Positions 28,170 through 37,559 of a stretch of 64,000 nucleotides of DNA are shown here, one piece after another. The stretch is taken from NCBI GenBank assembly GCA_039196715.1, contig JBCCUP010000007.1:30537-94536 (forward strand), in the 5' to 3' direction. The number at the start of each line of letters is the position of its first letter. The first letter of the stretch is position 1. The notes beneath the pieces are model-generated. The model saw only the letters and a program-made list of their open reading frames with translations. It was not told where the DNA came from and did no database searches. Source of the DNA: Pseudomonadota bacterium (GTDB taxonomy: Bacteria > Pseudomonadota > Gammaproteobacteria > CALCKW01). The translations under genes were made by a program, and so were the position numbers.

Positions 28170-29105
28170 ATGTGTGGGATTGCTGGCCTCATCCACCGAG
28201 GCAAAAGCTCCAACGTCGGTGGGGAGATGACCTCCATGTTGCAGGCGTTGAAGCACCGCGGACCGGACTCGACCGGCTTTGCGGTGTACGGGGAATCGAC
28301 CCCGGGCGACTACGTGATGCGGTTCAAGGTGGCCGAGGCCGAAGACATGGCGTCGGGCTACGAGATCAGCGGCCTGATCGCCGACCGCATCGCGCAGGTC
28401 GAAGGGCGCTTGGCCGAGCACGGTGCGAGCATCAAGTCGCGCGAGACCGCCACGCCCTACGCGATGCGCTATGTCATTTCCCACTCCGGTGACACCGAGG
28501 CGCTGGCGCGCTACATCGAGGACGTCGACGGCGCGGAGATCCTGTCGCTCGGCAACTCGCTCGAGCTGATCAAGGACCTCGGCGACGCGACGGTCGTCTC
28601 GGATCAATACAAGCTTGGCGATTTTGCGGGTACCCACAGCATCGGGCACACCCGCATGGCGACCGAATCGGACGTCGACATCCGTTCGGCACACCCGTAC
28701 TGGGCGTTTCCGTACAACGACGTCTCGGTGGTGCACAACGGGCAGATCACCAACTACTGGCTCAAGCGCCGTGAGATGGAGCGCAAGGGCCACCGGTTCA
28801 TGTCCAACTGCGACAGCGAACTGCTCGCGGTCTACACGGCGGACAACCTGGCCAACGGTGTCAGCCTGGAAGACAGCCTGCGCACGTCGATCGAGGAAAT
28901 CGACGGGGTGTTCACCTACCTCGTGGCGACCTCGGATGCGCTCGGCATGGCCAAGGACACCATGGCGGCCAAGCCGCTGGTGCTGTACGAGTCAGACGAC
29001 ATGATCGCGATGGCGTCCGAGGAGGTGGCAATCCGCGCCATTCTGCCTCAGGAAATCGACACCTACGACCCCTACGACGAGGAGGTGCGGGTATGGCAGG
29101 CATGA
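28170..29105 (+). CDS. Class II glutamine amidotransferase subunit (module 1; GlxB/MgsA-like)
   Basis: A 311-aa Ntn-hydrolase that releases the amine from a gamma-glutamyl amide. The nucleophile is Cys2 of MCGIAGLIHRG; HRGPDSTGFAVYG (near 31), GHTRMATES and VHNGQITNYW and NCDSELL are the GATase II motifs. This equals only the N-terminal domain of glutamate synthase, as in split N-methylglutamate synthase. The ATG is chosen because the nucleophile must follow it; GAGGAAAGAG precedes it. It overlaps the next gene by 13 nt. Confidence 0.9.
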   Translation: MCGIAGLIHRGKSSNVGGEMTSMLQALKHRGPDSTGFAVYGESTPGDYVMRFKVAEAEDMASGYEISGLIADRIAQVEGRLAEHGASIKSRETATPYAMRYVISHSGDTEALARYIEDVDGAEILSLGNSLELIKDLGDATVVSDQYKLGDFAGTHSIGHTRMATESDVDIRSAHPYWAFPYNDVSVVHNGQITNYWLKRREMERKGHRFMSNCDSELLAVYTADNLANGVSLEDSLRTSIEEIDGVFTYLVATSDALGMAKDTMAAKPLVLYESDDMIAMASEEVAIRAILPQEIDTYDPYDEEVRVWQA

Positions 29106-29962
29106 ACGAGACGGAACTGCGCGCCCTGAGCCAGGAAGAGCGCGCCGAAGCGCTGGGCATGATGTCCGAGCAACTGACCGGGCGTTCGATGCAGGCGTTT
29201 TTCGAGCCCGCGGAGGACGAGAATTTTCTCTACCCCTGGGCGCCGGTGGTCGACACGGCGAAGCGGGCCGAGATCGACGCTGACGGGCTGAGTGCAACCG
29301 AGGTCAATCTCAAGATTCGCGAGCTGATGCAGGACGGCGTCGGCACGGTCCGGATCACCAACCCACGCGGCATGCACAGCCTCGGGGTTGGCATCCTGAG
29401 CAAGCTCAACCTCGAGTTCGAAGGCTCGCTTGGCTACTTCGCCGTCGGTTTGATCGACGGGCCGAACGTGCGGATCACGGGCCGGGTCGGCTGGTCCTGT
29501 GGCGAGAACATGATGGCCGGCACCGTGGTCATCGAGAAAAACGCCGGTTCCACCTTTGGCGCGGCCATCCGCGGCGGCGACCTCGTCTGCCGCGGCTCGG
29601 TCGGCTCGCGCACGGGCATAGATCAGAAGGGCGGCACCATCATCGTCGGTGGTGACACCGGGGCACTCACCGGTTTCATGATGCAGCGCGGCCGCATGGT
29701 GTTCTGTGGCAACGCCGGCAAGAACCTCGGTGACTCCATGTACGACGGCACGATTTTCGTCGGCGGCACGATTCAAAGCCTCGGCGTGGACGCGGTTGAG
29801 GAGCCGCTGACGGACCTCGACAAGGCGTGGTTGACCCGCAAGTTGGGTCAGTACGATCTGTTGCCCGGCGAGGGTGTGGAGCACTTCAAGAAGATTGTCG
29901 CCGGTCGTCAGTTGTGGAACTACGACAACCTCGAACCGAGCGAAAAGAAACTCATTCTCTAG
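29093..29962 (+). CDS. GXGXG-domain subunit of split glutamate synthase (module 1; GlxC/MgsB-like)
   Basis: A 289-aa protein built mainly of the right-handed beta-helix GXGXG domain, equal to the C-terminal part of GltB. Repeats include GTVVIEKNAGSTFG, GGDLVCRGSVGSRTG and GGTIIVGGDTGALTGFMMQRG. It adds an N-terminal ~70-residue acidic/helical extension and a C-terminal FKKIVAGRQLWNYDNLE tail that the module 2 partner lacks. It structures the complex and has no active site of its own. Thirteen-nt overlap with the amidotransferase gene upstream, 12 nt to the FMN subunit. Confidence 0.88.
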   Translation: MAGMNETELRALSQEERAEALGMMSEQLTGRSMQAFFEPAEDENFLYPWAPVVDTAKRAEIDADGLSATEVNLKIRELMQDGVGTVRITNPRGMHSLGVGILSKLNLEFEGSLGYFAVGLIDGPNVRITGRVGWSCGENMMAGTVVIEKNAGSTFGAAIRGGDLVCRGSVGSRTGIDQKGGTIIVGGDTGALTGFMMQRGRMVFCGNAGKNLGDSMYDGTIFVGGTIQSLGVDAVEEPLTDLDKAWLTRKLGQYDLLPGEGVEHFKKIVAGRQLWNYDNLEPSEKKLIL

Positions 29963-29974
29963 GGAGAACACACT

Positions 29975-31384
29975 GTGGAATCACCCGAGTACTACGAAGA
30001 TTCGGATGCGCCGGAAATCACGCGGGCGAAAGAGCGGGCGCCGAAGGCCAAGCTCGAGCGCGATGTCAACCGCCTCGGCGAGAGCTTTGTTTTTCCGCCG
30101 CGCGTCATAGACGACATCCACATCAAGTCCGAACTGGGCCGGTACCGCATGCGCGGTTTCTCCCTGTTCAAGAAGATCCCGCACTGGGACGACCTGACTT
30201 TCCTGCCCGGCACGCTCACGCGGTTCGTGATCGAGGGCTACCGCGAGAAGTGCCTGACCAAGACCGTGATCGGGCCGCGCGCGAAGCGCCCGCTGGAGCT
30301 CGACATCCCGATCTACATTACCGGCATGAGCTTCGGCGCGCTGAGCTTTGAAGCCAAGACCGCGCTTGCTCGCGGTGCCAGCATGGCCGGCACCGCGACC
30401 TGTTCGGGCGAGGGCGGCATGATCCCCGACGAGCGGCGTTATTCGACCAAGTGGTTCTACCAGTGCATCCAGTCGCGCTACGGCTTCAACCCGAACCACC
30501 TCGTGCTGGCCGACGGCTGCGAGTTCTTCATCGGCCAAGGGTGCAAGGTCGGTCTTGGCGGGCACCTGATGGGGCAAAAAGTCACCGATCAGGTGGCCGA
30601 GATGCGGTCCTTGCCCGCAGGCATCGACCAGCGCTCGCCTGCGCGGCACCCCGACTGGCTCGGGCCTGACGACCTCGCGCTGAAGATCCAGGAGATCCGT
30701 GAGGCAACGGACTGGCAAATCCCGATACAGCTCAAGCTCGGTGCGGCGCGGGTCTACGACGACGTGCGCATGGCCGCCAAATGCGACCCGGATTCGATCT
30801 ACATCGACGGCATGGAGGGCGGCACCGGTGCCGGCCCGCACCTCGCCACCGAAGACACGGGTGTGCCTGGCATGGCGGCGATCCGCCAGGCGCGCAAGGC
30901 GATCGACGACATCGGCAAGCGCGGTGAGATCTCGCTGGTCTACGCCGGTGGCATCCGCAACGGTGCCGACGTCGCCAAGGCGATTGCGCTCGGTGCTGAC
31001 GCCATTGCCATCGGCCACTCGGCGATGATGGCCTTGAACTGCAACAAGGACATCCCCGAGGCCAACTTCCAGGAAGAGATGGGCGTGGAGCCCGGCTACT
31101 GTTACCACTGCCATTCGGGCCGCTGCCCGGTCGGCGTGGCGACGCAGGACCCGACTCTGCGCAAGCGCCTCAACCCGGACGAGGCTGCGGAGCGGGTGTA
31201 CAACTTCCTGCACACGCTCACCATCGAGGCGCAGCTGTTCGCGCGGGCGTGCGGCAAGACCAACATCCATTCGCTCGAGCCTGAAGACCTCGCGGCACTG
31301 ACCATGGAGGCGTCGGCCATTGCGGGCGTGCCCCTGGCCGGCACCAACCACACCGTGGGTGTCGAGGACTACCACCACCTTTAA
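29975..31384 (+). CDS. FMN- and Fe-S-binding glutamate-synthase-type subunit (module 1; GlxD/MgsC-like)
   Basis: A 469-aa protein equal to the central FMN domain of GltB, which adds an amine to 2-oxoglutarate. TGMSFGALSFEAKTALARG (near 118), GIDQRSPARHPDW, GGTGAGPHLA and the FMN-phosphate loop YAGGIRNGADVAKAIALGADA are all present. Cys376, Cys379 and Cys384 (GYCYHCHSGRCPVGVATQDP) fit the Fe-S cluster of glutamate synthases, so an external electron donor is expected. Starts at GTG with AGGGAG 8 nt upstream. An N-terminal ~90-residue segment rich in charge precedes the barrel. Confidence 0.92.
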   Translation: MESPEYYEDSDAPEITRAKERAPKAKLERDVNRLGESFVFPPRVIDDIHIKSELGRYRMRGFSLFKKIPHWDDLTFLPGTLTRFVIEGYREKCLTKTVIGPRAKRPLELDIPIYITGMSFGALSFEAKTALARGASMAGTATCSGEGGMIPDERRYSTKWFYQCIQSRYGFNPNHLVLADGCEFFIGQGCKVGLGGHLMGQKVTDQVAEMRSLPAGIDQRSPARHPDWLGPDDLALKIQEIREATDWQIPIQLKLGAARVYDDVRMAAKCDPDSIYIDGMEGGTGAGPHLATEDTGVPGMAAIRQARKAIDDIGKRGEISLVYAGGIRNGADVAKAIALGADAIAIGHSAMMALNCNKDIPEANFQEEMGVEPGYCYHCHSGRCPVGVATQDPTLRKRLNPDEAAERVYNFLHTLTIEAQLFARACGKTNIHSLEPEDLAALTMEASAIAGVPLAGTNHTVGVEDYHHL

Positions 31385-31392
31385 TCGACCGG

Positions 31393-31412
31393 CGAGGCCC
31401 GCCCGGGCCTCG
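31393..31412 (+). terminator. Intra-operon hairpin after the FMN subunit gene
   Basis: A perfect 9-bp stem CGAGGCCCG (31393-31401) and CGGGCCTCG (31404-31412), loop CC (effectively four nt). No T run follows. It may reduce read-through or protect upstream mRNA. Confidence 0.5.
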
Positions 31413-31429
31413 TTCTGGCGGAGACAGCA

Positions 31430-31840
31430 ATGGCTGGAACAAGTTACAAGGGCTCGGAAATCACCGACGTCGACCAGTTCATCAAGGGCGATGGTCTCGA
31501 GAGTGCGCGCGAGCAGGAGATCGGCCAACACATCGGTTACCGGTACGATGTCAACCTCGTGCCGGACTACGACCGGCTGACACCTTTCCTCGCGAAGTAC
31601 ATGGAGGTCATGGGTTGGGACGACCTGAACTGGCTCGAAGACGTGCACATGGGCTACGAGGACGGCCACCCGGCGGTGTTCGACCGGAACATCAACGGCT
31701 GGGTCAGGGTGCCGGACAAGATCAATCTGCCCGACAACCAACAGGACAGAGACATGATCGCGCGTGAACTCCTGATCAAGTTCCAGATGTCCGAACGCCA
31801 CCCGCTCACGCAGCTTCGTCTGGCCTACACCAAGTTTTGA
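31430..31840 (+). CDS. Conserved-looking small protein of module 1, function unknown
   Basis: A 136-aa soluble acidic protein that I cannot assign to a family. It has no signal peptide or membrane segment. Aromatic/acidic stretches such as LAKYMEVMGWDDLNWLEDVHMGYEDG and a terminal LRLAYTKF suggest a compact helical fold. It follows the FMN subunit by 45 nt and ends in a 4-nt overlap with the amidase frame, so it is translated with the module. An assembly factor or extra subunit of the split synthase is possible, unproven. Confidence 0.75.
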   Translation: MAGTSYKGSEITDVDQFIKGDGLESAREQEIGQHIGYRYDVNLVPDYDRLTPFLAKYMEVMGWDDLNWLEDVHMGYEDGHPAVFDRNINGWVRVPDKINLPDNQQDRDMIARELLIKFQMSERHPLTQLRLAYTKF

Positions 31841-32688
31841 GTGTTCCCGTGACGCGTGTAGCGTGCTTGCAAGTCGCGCCGCAGCCGACCTTCGAGTCGG
31901 CGACCCAGGCGGCGCTGGCGCGGTTCGAAGAGGCGGTCGGCCAGGGTGCCGAGGCGCTTTTCCTGCCCGAGTACGCGGCGGGGTTCCGGGTGGATGCGGG
32001 GCGCTTCGCACCGCCGTCGGCCGAGGAGGGCACCAACCCCTACGTCGCTGCGATGCGAAGCGCAGCGCGTGAACACGGTGTGTGGGCGCACGCCGGGTCA
32101 TTCGCGACGCCGGCACCGTCCGGCAAGGTCCGCAACCGCTCCGTGGTGATCGACCCGGAGGGTGAGATCGTCGCGCGGTACGACAAGGTCCACCTGTTTG
32201 ATATCCAGTTGTCCGAACGCGAGGTGTACCGCGAATCGGATGTCGTCGCCGCCGGTGACGCGGCCTGCGTGGTCGACGCGGGCTGGTGCACGCTCGGGTG
32301 TTCAATCTGCTATGACGTGCGCTTTCCGGGCCTGTACGAGGCGATGGCGGTTGACGGCGCTACGGTGATGGCGATCCCGGCGGCCTTCACGCGTGCCACC
32401 GGTGCCGTGCACTGGCACGCGCTGTGTCGCGCCCGTGCGATCGAGAACGGTGCCTGGGTGATCGCAGCGTGTTCGGTCGGCGACATCGACGGGGGGGGCG
32501 GGTGCTACGGTCACTCGCTGATCATCGACCCGTGGGGAACAATCGTCGCTGATGGCGGCGACTCGCCAGGTGTGATCACCGCTGACATCGATATGGCGGC
32601 CGCGGTCGAAGCGCGAAACCGTATTCCGAGGCTCACACACGTTCGGCCGTTCCGGGTACAGCACCACAAGACGGGGTCGGTGGTATGA
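31837..32688 (+). CDS. Carbon-nitrogen hydrolase (nitrilase superfamily, omega-amidase-like)
   Basis: A 283-aa nitrilase-fold amidase. The Glu-Lys-Cys triad is visible: Glu45 in ALFLPEYAAG, Lys117 in ARYDKVHLFDIQ and Cys158 in CSICYDVRFPGLYE. The pattern is close to Nit2/omega-amidase proteins that hydrolyse 2-oxoglutaramate-type amides. A TTG at 31837 overlaps the upstream stop; a GTG at 31849 (MTRVACLQ) is an equally good start, and residue numbers here use the TTG. It overlaps the next gene by 4 nt. In this setting it might recycle amide by-products of the GS/synthase pair; that is inference. Confidence 0.85.
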   Translation: MSVPVTRVACLQVAPQPTFESATQAALARFEEAVGQGAEALFLPEYAAGFRVDAGRFAPPSAEEGTNPYVAAMRSAAREHGVWAHAGSFATPAPSGKVRNRSVVIDPEGEIVARYDKVHLFDIQLSEREVYRESDVVAAGDAACVVDAGWCTLGCSICYDVRFPGLYEAMAVDGATVMAIPAAFTRATGAVHWHALCRARAIENGAWVIAACSVGDIDGGGGCYGHSLIIDPWGTIVADGGDSPGVITADIDMAAAVEARNRIPRLTHVRPFRVQHHKTGSVV

Positions 32689-33287
32689 CCCTGACGAAGG
32701 TGCACGACCGTGACCCCGCGCAGCGGGCGCCTTCTGCGCTCGGCTTCCTGCGCTGGCAGTGCCGCGTGCGCCAGATGCGCATGCGCGACCACGGCGGCAA
32801 ACCGGACGACAGCATGATGCCGGTGTTGTCGGTGCGCGCGGACGACGGCTCACTCGACGCCCTGGGTCAGGTGATGACGGTGTTGAACCGCTTGCCTGAG
32901 CACTCGATGGTGCCGGAGATGCAACACATCAGCCGCAAAACCTTCGACCCCGCCAAACGCCGGGAAGATGCGCTGCGGTTGCTGTGTTCGACCTACTACC
33001 AGAAGGCCCAACAGTTTTCCGACATGGTCACAGCGAGCTTCGGGCCGGAGTCGGAGGGGGCCGTGCGCATCCAGCGTGCCCGCTTCGTCACGCTGACGTT
33101 CGACAAGTACGCGCAGCGGGTCGATCTGCGTTGCAAGGTCTGGCGACTCACGCAGCGCAACTACTACTGGCAGGCGACCTACTGGCACAACGGGCTGTTC
33201 AACCCCGGTGCGCCCTCGGACGCCATCGTGCTCGGCTTCGAGCCGGATTGGTCGAGCAGTGTCGCGGAGCCACCGTTCCATGTTTAA
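32685..33287 (+). CDS. Unknown protein at the end of module 1
   Basis: A 200-aa protein with no family that I recognise. It is soluble, basic at the N-terminus (FLRWQCRVRQMRMRDHGG) and aromatic near the C-terminus (LTQRNYYWQATYWHNGLFNPG). It has no signal peptide and no obvious catalytic motif. The 4-nt overlap with the amidase gene shows it is part of the same transcript. A 129-nt gap with GTGTACAC repeats separates it from tmoX. Confidence 0.7.
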   Translation: MTLTKVHDRDPAQRAPSALGFLRWQCRVRQMRMRDHGGKPDDSMMPVLSVRADDGSLDALGQVMTVLNRLPEHSMVPEMQHISRKTFDPAKRREDALRLLCSTYYQKAQQFSDMVTASFGPESEGAVRIQRARFVTLTFDKYAQRVDLRCKVWRLTQRNYYWQATYWHNGLFNPGAPSDAIVLGFEPDWSSSVAEPPFHV

Positions 33288-34355
<1,068 letters not shown>

Positions 34356-34390
34356 TGCTCTGCCAGACGGGCTGATCCACCGGCGTGCGT

Positions 34391-34451
34391 GCGCGGTGCC
34401 ACTGGCGACCGCGCGGGTGTGCCTCGGCCCGGGCCTGTGCGCCGTGCGCAC
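34391..34451 (+). repeat. Two stem-loops in the tmoX-tmoW spacer
   Basis: The 206-nt spacer holds two inverted repeats: GCGCGGTGCC (34391-34400) against GGC-G-ACCGCGC (34404-34414, one bulged G), and GTGCGC (34437-34442) against GCGCAC (34446-34451). Neither has a T run. Such hairpins often let binding-protein mRNA outlast the distal ATPase/permease mRNA. Confidence 0.55.
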
Positions 34452-34561
34452 GTCGACTCCGGCGTGGCACGGCGATAGGCTGGTGTCGCGGACCGGCTCG
34501 TCGGCCACCCGCGATGCACGCGAATGACACCGCCTGAAGCGCCGCCCGAGGGGCCCTGAAC

Positions 34562-35590
34562 ATGTCTGAAACCGTGATTTCCTGCAGCAATGTCTGGAAG
34601 CTTTACGGGCCCCAGCCAGCTGCCTACCTCGCGAGCCTTGACGGCGGCGACCCGGGGTTCGAGGTGGTTCGGGACAACGGCTACATCTCGGCGGTGCGGA
34701 ACGTCTCAGTCGACATTCAGAAAGGTGAGATGCTCGTCATCATGGGCCTTTCCGGGTCGGGCAAGTCCACCCTGGTGCGGTGTTTATCGCGGCTTGTCGA
34801 CATCACCGGCGGGCACATCGAGGTCGAGGGTGCGGACCTCATGGCGCTGAGTGAATCCGAGCTGATCGACCTGCGCCGAAACGCGATGGGTATGGTGTTC
34901 CAGAGCTTCGGCCTGTTGCCCCACCGAACCGTGCTGGACAACGTCGCCTTCCCGCTCGAAATGCGCGGGCAGGACAGGCACGCGCGCCGTGCACGCGCGC
35001 TCGAGGTGATCGAGCTGGTGGGCCTGCAGGGCCGCGAGGACTATTTCCCCCGCGAGCTCTCGGGCGGCCAACAGCAGCGCGTTGGTATCGCGCGCAGCCT
35101 GGCCATCGAACCCGATATCTGGTTTCTCGACGAACCCTTTTCCGCGCTCGATCCGCTGATCCGGCGTGAAATGCAGGACGAGTTCCTGCGCCTGCAGGAC
35201 ATGCTCGGCAAGACGATCGTGTTTATCACCCACGACTTCGACGAAGCGCTGCGTCTGGCCGACCGCATCGCAATCATGAAGGACGGGGCGATCGAGCAGA
35301 TCGACAAGCCGGGCAACATCGTCATGAACCCGGCCACCGAATACGTGGCCAAGTTCACTGAAGACATCGACAAGGCCCGCGTGGTGCACGCCGGCGATCT
35401 GATGCGCAGCGTGGCCGACGGTCCGGTGCCTGACGGCGACGGCATCGCCGCGTCAGCGACGGTGCACGCGCTCGCGCGTCGGCTGGTCGACGACCCGCGC
35501 GCCGAGTTGCCGGTGGTCGACGCGTCCGGCACCTGTGTCGGGGTGATGCAGCGCGAGGACGCGCTGAACGTGTTGCTCGGGGCGCGCTGA
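34562..35590 (+). CDS. tmoW: TMAO-type ABC transporter, ATPase
   Basis: A 342-aa ProV-like ATPase. Walker A is GLSGSGKST near residue 62, Q-loop FQSFGLLPHR, signature LSGGQQQRVGIARSLA and Walker B IWFLDEPFSALD. The C-terminal ~70 residues (SATVHALARRLV, LPVVDASGTCVGVMQRED) are a partial CBS-type regulatory segment as in ProV/OpuAA. It overlaps the permease start by 1 nt (TGATG). Confidence 0.92.
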   Translation: MSETVISCSNVWKLYGPQPAAYLASLDGGDPGFEVVRDNGYISAVRNVSVDIQKGEMLVIMGLSGSGKSTLVRCLSRLVDITGGHIEVEGADLMALSESELIDLRRNAMGMVFQSFGLLPHRTVLDNVAFPLEMRGQDRHARRARALEVIELVGLQGREDYFPRELSGGQQQRVGIARSLAIEPDIWFLDEPFSALDPLIRREMQDEFLRLQDMLGKTIVFITHDFDEALRLADRIAIMKDGAIEQIDKPGNIVMNPATEYVAKFTEDIDKARVVHAGDLMRSVADGPVPDGDGIAASATVHALARRLVDDPRAELPVVDASGTCVGVMQREDALNVLLGAR

Positions 35591-37551
35591 TGACCGCGCC
35601 GGTCGAGCCGTCTCCGCCCGATCGATCGCAGCCGAACCGGGTGTGGTGGGGTATTGCCGCGCTGGCGCTCGCGCTGGTGCTGGCGAAACCGCTCGCGCCG
35701 GACTGGCTGATCCGCCCGCCAGAGTGGCTGGTGTGGCCCTTCGCCGACTGGATCAACGCCGTGTTCGCCTTCGTGCGCGACGACCTCGGCTTGATCCACG
35801 TGACCCGCGCCTTTGCCGACGGCGTCCAGTGGTTGCTCGACGTCACGGCAAACCTGCTGTACGGCAAACGGCGCTGGCCGCGCCTTGAGGATCCGATCCC
35901 GTGGACGGTGGTCGCGGCAACGGCCTTCATGGTCGGCTACGCGCTGCGGGGGTGGGCACTCGGCCTGTTGAGCGGCGGCACCTTTGTCTGGATTGCGCTG
36001 CTCGGCCAGTGGAAGTGGGCGATGGAGACCTTGTCTGTGATCATCGTCGCCGCACCCATCGCGGTGTTGTTCGGCCTCGTGCTCGGCGTTCTGGCCTGGC
36101 GCAGCCGGCGGTTCGAGACCGTGCTGAACCCGATCCTCAACGTCACTCAATCGCTGCCGCACTTCGCGTACATGATTCCCGTCGTGGTGTTCATCGGCGT
36201 CGGCCCAAAGGCCGGCGCGATCGTGACCATCATATTCGCCATGCCGCCGATGATCCGGATGACCCTGCTCGGGTTGAAAAAAGTGCCGCCCGAGATTGTC
36301 GAGAGCGGGCACATGTGCGGTGCGACCCGGTGGCAGTTGCTGCGGCATGTGCGGATTCCGTCGGCGCGCACTGACATCCTCGTCGGCGTGAACCAGGTGA
36401 TCATGCAGAGCCTCGCGATGGTTGTCCTCGCGAGTTTCATCGGCATGCCGGGGCTCGGCCAGAAACTCCTGCAACTGCTGCAGGCGTTGAAAATGGGTCG
36501 GTCGGTCGAGATTGGCATCACCATCGTGCTGTTGGCCGTGGTGCTTGACCGGTGCTCGAAAGCCTGGGCCGAACGGCAACCCGTGCATTTCGAAAAGGGC
36601 ACCCCCTGGGCGGCGCGCAACACGTTCGTGCTTGTCTGGGCGGGACTCGTCGCAGCGTGCTGGGTGCTGGCGGAGTTCTGGCCGTTGGCGCAGGAAGTCA
36701 AGCGCACGCAGGCGTTCACCATCTCAAAGCAGCTGGACCTCGTGCTCGACGGTTTCATTCGCCTCGTTGACCCAGTCACGCTGGCCATCCGCGCCTTCCT
36801 GATCAAGGATGTCCTGATCCCCATGCGGGACGCCTACCTCTGGCTTCCGTTCACCGCGGTGATTGCCTTTGTTGCAGCCATGGGATGGCGCATCGGCGGC
36901 CGCGCCAGCGCTGTGTTGGTGTCGGCCTTTGTCGTTTTCATCGCGATGAGTGGTTGGTGGGACCGTGCCATGATCACCGCCTACATGGTGAGCTTCGCGG
37001 TACTGCTGGCCGCACTGCTCGGGTTGCCGCTCGGCATGTGGGCCGCCGGCAACGAACGACGCGCCGCGGTTGGCCTGTTGATATGCGACACCGCACAAAC
37101 CTTTCCGAGTTTCATCTACCTGATTCCGGTGGTGATGCTGTTCGGGGTCAACGATGTCGCCGCGATCGGGGCCGTGGTGGTGTTTGCGATGGTGCCGCTG
37201 GCGCGCTACACCATCGAGGGCTTGCGCGGTGTGCCCGACACCCTGATCGAAGCGGCAGACATGTCTGGCGCGAACAAACGGCAAACACTGTGGAAGGTAC
37301 GCTTGCCGATGGCGCTGCCGACCATGATGGTTGGCATCAATCAGAGCATCATGTTTTCGCTCTTCATGGTCATCATCGCCGCGTTCATTGGCACTCAGGA
37401 TCTCGGCCAGGAGATGCAGCGTGCGTTGTCGTCCACCGACGTTGGCAAGGGCCTGGTGTTGGGCCTCTGCGTGGCGTTCATGGGCCTGGCGGCGGACCAC
37501 TTGGCCATGCGCTGGGCGGCCGACAAGCGGCGTGCCCTGGGCCTGGAGTGA
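35590..37551 (+). CDS. tmoV: TMAO-type ABC transporter, fused double permease
   Basis: A 653-aa integral membrane protein with two tandem ProW-type permease domains. Each half carries a binding-protein-dependent permease loop: ESGHMCGATRWQLLRHVRIP near residue 239 and EAADMSGANKRQTLWKVRLP near 557, each contacting the ATPase. About twelve or more membrane segments. A single ProW protein is normally ~300 aa and works as a dimer; here both halves are fused, as in TmoV. It precedes tdm by 8 nt. Confidence 0.9.
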   Translation: MTAPVEPSPPDRSQPNRVWWGIAALALALVLAKPLAPDWLIRPPEWLVWPFADWINAVFAFVRDDLGLIHVTRAFADGVQWLLDVTANLLYGKRRWPRLEDPIPWTVVAATAFMVGYALRGWALGLLSGGTFVWIALLGQWKWAMETLSVIIVAAPIAVLFGLVLGVLAWRSRRFETVLNPILNVTQSLPHFAYMIPVVVFIGVGPKAGAIVTIIFAMPPMIRMTLLGLKKVPPEIVESGHMCGATRWQLLRHVRIPSARTDILVGVNQVIMQSLAMVVLASFIGMPGLGQKLLQLLQALKMGRSVEIGITIVLLAVVLDRCSKAWAERQPVHFEKGTPWAARNTFVLVWAGLVAACWVLAEFWPLAQEVKRTQAFTISKQLDLVLDGFIRLVDPVTLAIRAFLIKDVLIPMRDAYLWLPFTAVIAFVAAMGWRIGGRASAVLVSAFVVFIAMSGWWDRAMITAYMVSFAVLLAALLGLPLGMWAAGNERRAAVGLLICDTAQTFPSFIYLIPVVMLFGVNDVAAIGAVVVFAMVPLARYTIEGLRGVPDTLIEAADMSGANKRQTLWKVRLPMALPTMMVGINQSIMFSLFMVIIAAFIGTQDLGQEMQRALSSTDVGKGLVLGLCVAFMGLAADHLAMRWAADKRRALGLE

Positions 37552-37559
37552 GGTAGGTC

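Noticed and set aside
29981..32305. A 774-aa open frame antisense to module 1 genes
   Set aside because: Antisense shadow. The plus strand has well-defined synthase and amidase genes.
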